A DNA stretch of 64,000 nucleotides, from NCBI RefSeq assembly GCF_015714715.1, contig NZ_WAHS01000001.1:1-64000 (forward strand), in the 5' to 3' direction. Position numbers and translations under genes: made by a program. Numbering within the stretch: the stretch's first letter is position 1; each line of letters starts with the position of its first letter. Under the pieces are notes generated by a model. It saw only the letters and a program-made list of their open reading frames with translations, ran no database searches and had not been told where the DNA came from. The DNA comes from Aestuariivirga litoralis. Its GTDB lineage: Bacteria; Pseudomonadota; Alphaproteobacteria; Rhizobiales; Aestuariivirgaceae. Below, piece by piece: positions 59,929 through 64,000 of this stretch.

Positions 59929-61541
59929 GCCAGTATGACGCCATCATTGCAGGCGGGGGCCACAACGGCCTTGTGGCCGCCTGCTATCTGGCGCGCGCCG
60001 GTCTCAAAACGCTGGTGATCGAGAAGAATGACTGGGTGGGCGGGGCCGCTGTTTCGCGTTCGCTGCATCCGGGTTTCACCTATTCCAATTGCTCCTATGT
60101 CTCTTCGCTGTTCCGCCCGGAGATCATGCGGGATCTGGAGCTGTCGAAACATGGCTTGCAGATTCTGCCCTATGAAGGCGGCGCGGTTCTGAAACGCGAT
60201 GGCGGCTATCTCGGCATGTTCCGCGACCATGATGCCAACCGCCGCGAATTTGCGCGTCACTCCCCTCGCGATGCGGAAGCTTATGACCGGTATTCGCGGG
60301 ATATCTTGCGGCATTGCCGCTTTATCCGGCCGCTGCTTATGCGCACGCCGCCGGACCCGGCGTCGCTGAAGCCGCGTGATCTGCAGGAGCTGTTGTTCAT
60401 CGGCAAGAAGTTCATGGGGCTCACCGAGCATGAGCGCAATGAGATGGTGCGCTTCTGGACGATGAGCATTTCGGATTTTCTCGATGAATATTTCGAGAGC
60501 CCGGTGATCAAGGCCTATCTCGCAGTATCCGCCATCATTGGCACGGCTCTGGGGCCAATGTCGCCAGGCTCGGCTTACGTTCTGCTGCATCATTATATGG
60601 GCGATGTGGACGGCAATGTGGGTGCCTGGGGTTTTGCGCGTGGCGGGATGGGCGCGATCACCAAGGCGCTGGCGGCGAGCTTTCAGGCGGCGGGCGGTGA
60701 AATTTGTGCGGGCAAGGCGATTGACCGCGTGCTGGTGAAGAATGGCCGCGCGGTGGGCGTAGCGCTCAGCGGCGGCGAAGAGGTTTTCGCCAAGCGCGTG
60801 GTGTCCAACATGGATGTGAAGCGCACGTTCCTGAAATGCGTGGATGCGAAGGAGCTGCCGGCTTCGTTCGTGAAGCAGGTGAAGAATTTCAAAATCCGCG
60901 GTTCATCCGGCAAGCTTAACATTGCGCTCGATGGGTTGCCGCGGTTCACGGCTTTGCCAAAGGAAGCGCCGAACATTCGGGGTGACTTGCATTTTACTGA
61001 CTCCATCGAGCGGATGGAGCGCGCCTATGATGACTGGAAGGATGGGCATTTCTCGCGCGACCCGTTCCAGGATGTGATGATCCCCACCACGATTGATCCG
61101 ACTATGGCGCCGCCCGGCAAGCATTTCATGAGCTGCTTCGTGCAATATGCGCCACCGAAAATCGAAGGCCGCGAATGGACGGATGCCGACCGTGATGCGT
61201 TTGGCAAAACGTGTCTTGATCAAATTGAATCCTACGCACCCGGATTCAAGAAATTGGTGCTGCATGTGGAAGTGCGCACGCCGCGTGAGCTGGAAGCCGA
61301 AGTGGGCTTGACAGAGGGCAACATCTTCCAGGGCGAATTGACCTTCGATCAATTGCTGTTCAACCGGCCCGTGCCGGGGGCCGCGCAATATCGTTCGCCG
61401 ATCAAGGATTTGTGGATGTGTGGCTCCTCCACCCATCCGGGCGGTGGCGTGATGGGTGCACCGGGGCGCAATGCGGCTGCTGAAATTTTACGTGATCTGA
61501 AAACACCTTTGCCAATGAGTGAACCCTATGCCGTCCTTTGA
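59925..61541 (+). CDS. Phytoene-dehydrogenase-like FAD oxidoreductase (first copy)
   Basis: A 538-residue flavoprotein of the CrtI/PYROXD2-like group. The FAD dinucleotide fold is DAIIAGGGHNGLVAACYLARAG, then LVIEKNDWVGGAAVSR. The C-terminal FAD region is LWMCGSSTHPGGGVMGAPGRNAA-like (WMCGSSTHPGGGVMG). GFARGGMGAITKALA is also typical. No carotenoid genes are present, so a carotenoid role is unlikely. The close neighbour at 61528 is a paralogue. The ATG overlaps the aminotransferase stop by 4 bases. The substrate is unknown; oxidation of an amine or alcohol is possible. Confidence 0.88.
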   Translation: MSQYDAIIAGGGHNGLVAACYLARAGLKTLVIEKNDWVGGAAVSRSLHPGFTYSNCSYVSSLFRPEIMRDLELSKHGLQILPYEGGAVLKRDGGYLGMFRDHDANRREFARHSPRDAEAYDRYSRDILRHCRFIRPLLMRTPPDPASLKPRDLQELLFIGKKFMGLTEHERNEMVRFWTMSISDFLDEYFESPVIKAYLAVSAIIGTALGPMSPGSAYVLLHHYMGDVDGNVGAWGFARGGMGAITKALAASFQAAGGEICAGKAIDRVLVKNGRAVGVALSGGEEVFAKRVVSNMDVKRTFLKCVDAKELPASFVKQVKNFKIRGSSGKLNIALDGLPRFTALPKEAPNIRGDLHFTDSIERMERAYDDWKDGHFSRDPFQDVMIPTTIDPTMAPPGKHFMSCFVQYAPPKIEGREWTDADRDAFGKTCLDQIESYAPGFKKLVLHVEVRTPRELEAEVGLTEGNIFQGELTFDQLLFNRPVPGAAQYRSPIKDLWMCGSSTHPGGGVMGAPGRNAAAEILRDLKTPLPMSEPYAVL

Positions 61542-63087
61542 TGCGATTATCATTGGTGGTGGAATCAATGGGTTGGCTGCTGCGGGGAAACTTGCGAAAG
61601 GCGGGCAGAGCGTTCTGCTGCTGGAGCAACGTTTGGTGCTGGGCGGCGGGGCCGATATGCGCAGCTTCGCCAAGGGATACCAGGTGAGTGGACTTGCCCA
61701 TCTTATCAATGTTTTAGATAGCCGTGTTGAGAAAGAGCTTGAGCTTGCGAAGCATGGTTTGAGCTACGTCGAAAGCAATGTTGCGACGACGGCGCTTTCG
61801 GCGAGCGGCGACCATTTATTGTTCGGTGGCGCGTTTGGCGAGCAGCTGGAAGGCGACGTGTCCGTAGCTGAAAGCAGAGCTTGGTTGGAGCTGCGCGCGC
61901 GGCTTCTGGCGCATGCCGCTACGCTGAAACCGTTCAAGCAGATGGTGCCGCCGCGCCTGCAGGCGAAGGCTGGCAATGACATGCTGGCGTTGGGCAAACT
62001 GGCGCTGGGTTTGCGCTTGCGGGGCAGGGAAGCGCTGCAGGATTTTCTGCGGCTGTTGCTGATCAATGTTTTTGATGTGCTGGAAGATGAGTTGAGCGAT
62101 GACCGGTTGAAGGGCCTCATCGCGCATGATGCGGTGATGGGGGCCTTCATGGGGCCTCGTTCGCCGAATTCGCTTTTGCTTTTGCTCAACCGCCTGTCTG
62201 GCGATGTGCGCGGCAAGGCGGGTGCTCTGGCGCTGCCGCAGGGAGGCATGGCCAGTGTGGCGCAGAGCATGGCCAAGGCTATCGTGGCCCTGGGCGTGAA
62301 GACGCGCGTGGATGCTACCGTCAGTTCGATCATTGTCGAGGGCGACAAGGCCATAGGCGTAATCCTGAAATCCGGGGAGCGCATTGAGGCGCGGCGGGTG
62401 ATCTCAGCCATCAATCCGCAGACAACATTCATGCACTTGGTGGGGCCGCGGCAATTGGATGTGGGATTTGTGCGGCAGGCGCAATCCATCCGCATGCGCG
62501 GCACGGTGGCGAAGCTACATCTCGCGCTTTCCGGTGCACCTAATTTCCGCGAAGCCAATTTGCGCACGCGTCTGGTCATTGCCCCGTCGGCCCGCGCGGT
62601 GGAGAACCAGTTCAATCCGGTGAAGTACAATCAATTCTCGCCAGAGCCGGTGATGGAGATGGTGTTGCCTTCAGCCTTTGAGGACGGATATGCGCCCGCT
62701 GGGCATCATGTGCTTTCGGCCAATGTGCAGTTTGCGCCGACTTCGCCCGAAGGCGGCTGGGCCAAGGCCAAGCCGGCCTTCCTGAAAGCCATCATGAAAC
62801 AGCTGGAACATTATGCGCCGGGCATTTCCAAGCAAGTTGTCGCCACCGAGCTTTTGACGCCGGAAGATATTGAGCGCGAATATGGCCTGGTAGGTGGCAA
62901 TTGGCATCACGGCGAATTGGCGGTGGAGCGGATGATGTTCCTGCGGCCGTTTGCGGGTGTGGCGCAGTATGAAACCCCGATCAGCGGGCTTTATCTCGCG
63001 GGCGCAGGCTCGCATCCGGGCGGCGGCATTTCGGGTGCTGCTGGATGGAGCGCGGCGACCAAGATTTTGAAGGGAGGCCGCGCATGA
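61528..63087 (+). CDS. Phytoene-dehydrogenase-like FAD oxidoreductase (second copy)
   Basis: A 519-residue flavoprotein of the same group as its upstream neighbour, with the N-terminal FAD motif DAIIIGGGINGLAAAGKLAKGG, then LLLEQRLVLGGGADMRSF, and C-terminal GLYLAGAGSHPGGGISGAAG. ALPQGGMASVAQSMA is the counterpart of a segment in the first copy. The two differ widely, so the duplication is old and they may form a heterodimer. The chosen ATG (MPSFDAII) overlaps the previous gene by 14 bases; three further codons upstream are possible. Its stop overlaps the next ATG. Confidence 0.87.
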   Translation: MPSFDAIIIGGGINGLAAAGKLAKGGQSVLLLEQRLVLGGGADMRSFAKGYQVSGLAHLINVLDSRVEKELELAKHGLSYVESNVATTALSASGDHLLFGGAFGEQLEGDVSVAESRAWLELRARLLAHAATLKPFKQMVPPRLQAKAGNDMLALGKLALGLRLRGREALQDFLRLLLINVFDVLEDELSDDRLKGLIAHDAVMGAFMGPRSPNSLLLLLNRLSGDVRGKAGALALPQGGMASVAQSMAKAIVALGVKTRVDATVSSIIVEGDKAIGVILKSGERIEARRVISAINPQTTFMHLVGPRQLDVGFVRQAQSIRMRGTVAKLHLALSGAPNFREANLRTRLVIAPSARAVENQFNPVKYNQFSPEPVMEMVLPSAFEDGYAPAGHHVLSANVQFAPTSPEGGWAKAKPAFLKAIMKQLEHYAPGISKQVVATELLTPEDIEREYGLVGGNWHHGELAVERMMFLRPFAGVAQYETPISGLYLAGAGSHPGGGISGAAGWSAATKILKGGRA

Positions 63088-64000
63088 AGGCTGATCTTCT
63101 GCACTTCCAGCGGCCGCTTCTGCATTCGCCGTTTCATCCGCGCGTTGCAGCGCTGAACCGCATCAATTCATGGGCGCCTTGGGGTGGCTACACGACCGCA
63201 CTCTCGCTTGACGATGAGAGCATGGAATATACCGCGATCCGCAATCAGGTGAGCGTTTACGATCTTTCGCCGATGGTGAAATACCGCGTCATGGGCAAGG
63301 ATGCCGAGGCGTATCTGAACCGCGTGATGATCCGCAATGTTTCGAAGCTGAAAGTGGGGCAGGTGCATTACACCGCCTGGTGCGACGATGCAGGCAAGCT
63401 GCTGGATGATGGCACGCTGTTCCATTTCGCCGAGACTGAATACTGGATTTGCTGCCAGGAGCGGCATCTGCCGTGGTTCCGCGATGCGGCCATTGGCTAC
63501 GATGTGACGGTCGAAGATGTGACGACCTATATCGCGGCGCTTTCCTTGCAGGGCCCGTGCGCATTTGCGGTTCTGGAAAAGGCGGGTTTTGCCAAGGCGG
63601 CAGAGTTGAAGCCGTTCCAGATGATGAGCGTGAAATTCGGCGGCAAGGGCATGCTGACGATTTCGCGCACCGGCTTCACCGGTGATCTGGGCTATGAACT
63701 CTGGACCACGCCCGACAGAGCGCTCGAATTATGGGACCTGCTGTTCGACGCGGGCGCGCTGTTCGGCATCCGCGCCATCGGCACCACAGCGCTGAACATG
63801 GCGCGGCTGGAAGCGGGCTTCATCATCACCAATTATGAATTCACCCCGGCGGACCAAGCCGTGCGGGCCGATCGTACGCGCTCGCCCTTCGAAGTTGGTC
63901 TTGAATGGATGATTGATTTCGACAAGGGGCACTTCAATGGCCGGCGCGCGCTGCTGCGCGAACGCGAAAGCAAATCAACGAAATGGGCTCTGGTGGGGCT
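63084..64000 (+). CDS. GcvT-like aminomethyltransferase / demethylase, partial
   Basis: 305 codons are present and the frame is open at the window end. The protein matches the folate-binding GcvT/DmdA family: YTAIRNQVSVYDLSPMVKY (the usual E-x-x-A-x-R-x-x-x-x-x-D-x-S), DAEAYLNRVMIRNVSKLKVGQ, YTAWCDDAGKLLDDGTLF and SRTGFTGDLGYELWT, with RLEAGFII and PFEVGLEWMIDF further on. Members transfer methyl or methylene groups to tetrahydrofolate from glycine, sarcosine, dimethylglycine or DMSP. In this operon it could take a one-carbon unit released by the two flavoproteins. The C-terminus is outside the window. Confidence 0.87.
   Translation, partial: MKADLLHFQRPLLHSPFHPRVAALNRINSWAPWGGYTTALSLDDESMEYTAIRNQVSVYDLSPMVKYRVMGKDAEAYLNRVMIRNVSKLKVGQVHYTAWCDDAGKLLDDGTLFHFAETEYWICCQERHLPWFRDAAIGYDVTVEDVTTYIAALSLQGPCAFAVLEKAGFAKAAELKPFQMMSVKFGGKGMLTISRTGFTGDLGYELWTTPDRALELWDLLFDAGALFGIRAIGTTALNMARLEAGFIITNYEFTPADQAVRADRTRSPFEVGLEWMIDFDKGHFNGRRALLRERESKSTKWALVG

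Noticed and set aside
59925-63087. Carotenoid biosynthesis role for the two phytoene-dehydrogenase-like genes.
   Set aside because: No phytoene synthase or other crt gene is present, and the neighbours are amino and one-carbon enzymes.
1-64000. CRISPR arrays, rRNA genes and intact insertion sequences.
   Set aside because: None was seen; the only transposase is a truncated relic with an internal stop.

Overview
The window comes from a GC-rich alphaproteobacterium, most likely of the order Hyphomicrobiales (Rhizobiales). The evidence is a rhizobial-style inositol/rhizopine (iol/moc) locus, a complete ccoNOQP-ccoGHIS (fixNOQP-fixGHIS) module with a Cys-type FNR regulator, and a full kdp operon. 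The genus cannot be told from the sequence. Most genes sit in tight operons with frequent ATGA start/stop overlaps.

Region 1 (1-506) looks like the end of an integrated element. It holds the 5' part of a secreted thermonuclease gene running off the left edge, followed by the isolated 3' half of a tRNA-Val(GAC) gene, as left by integrases that use tRNA 3' ends. Region 2 (0.98-19.2 kb) is a cyclitol catabolism locus. It contains iolJ-iolB-iolC-iolD leftward, two Gfo/Idh/MocA dehydrogenases around an IolE-type TIM barrel rightward, a LacI regulator, then a leftward operon mocD-mocE-(PanB-like)-iolG-(IolI/MocC-like). A second LacI regulator and an RbsABC-type importer follow. The MocD/MocE oxygenase pair suggests that O-methylated inositols or inosamines (rhizopine type) are demethylated and fed into the inositol pathway. 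No iolA or mocF is present. A perfect 16-bp LacI-type operator lies between iolD and the first dehydrogenase, overlapping a good promoter.

Region 3 (20.1-30.5 kb) is the microaerobic module: fnrL, hemN, a hemerythrin gene, and the cbb3 oxidase with its assembly genes. A perfect FNR box lies in the hemerythrin/ccoN divergent promoter region. Region 4 (31.0-38.9 kb) is kdpFABCDE with an extra 27-residue membrane peptide in front. Three diverged copies of a non-coding repeat flank these two modules. Region 5 (39.1-41.6 kb) is a patchwork: a frameshifted arsC, a PepSY/cytochrome b561/membrane-LuxR operon, and a transposase relic.

Region 6 (41.8-52.5 kb) is sugar and sugar-acid catabolism. It has a ROK regulator, ROK kinase and IMPase-like phosphatase operon, a deletion scar joining two half-genes (ketopantoate reductase and VOC family), then KDG-kinase-like and GntR genes divergent from an ABC importer with two polyol/uronate dehydrogenases. 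Region 7 (52.6-57.8 kb) has a KefB-type antiporter, aspartate ammonia-lyase, a proline-racemase-family enzyme and a methyltransferase. Region 8 (57.8-64 kb) is a TetR-controlled operon: class III aminotransferase, two tandem phytoene-dehydrogenase-like flavoproteins and a GcvT-like protein cut by the window end. Its substrate is not obvious, and it is one of the best candidates here for an uncharacterised pathway.
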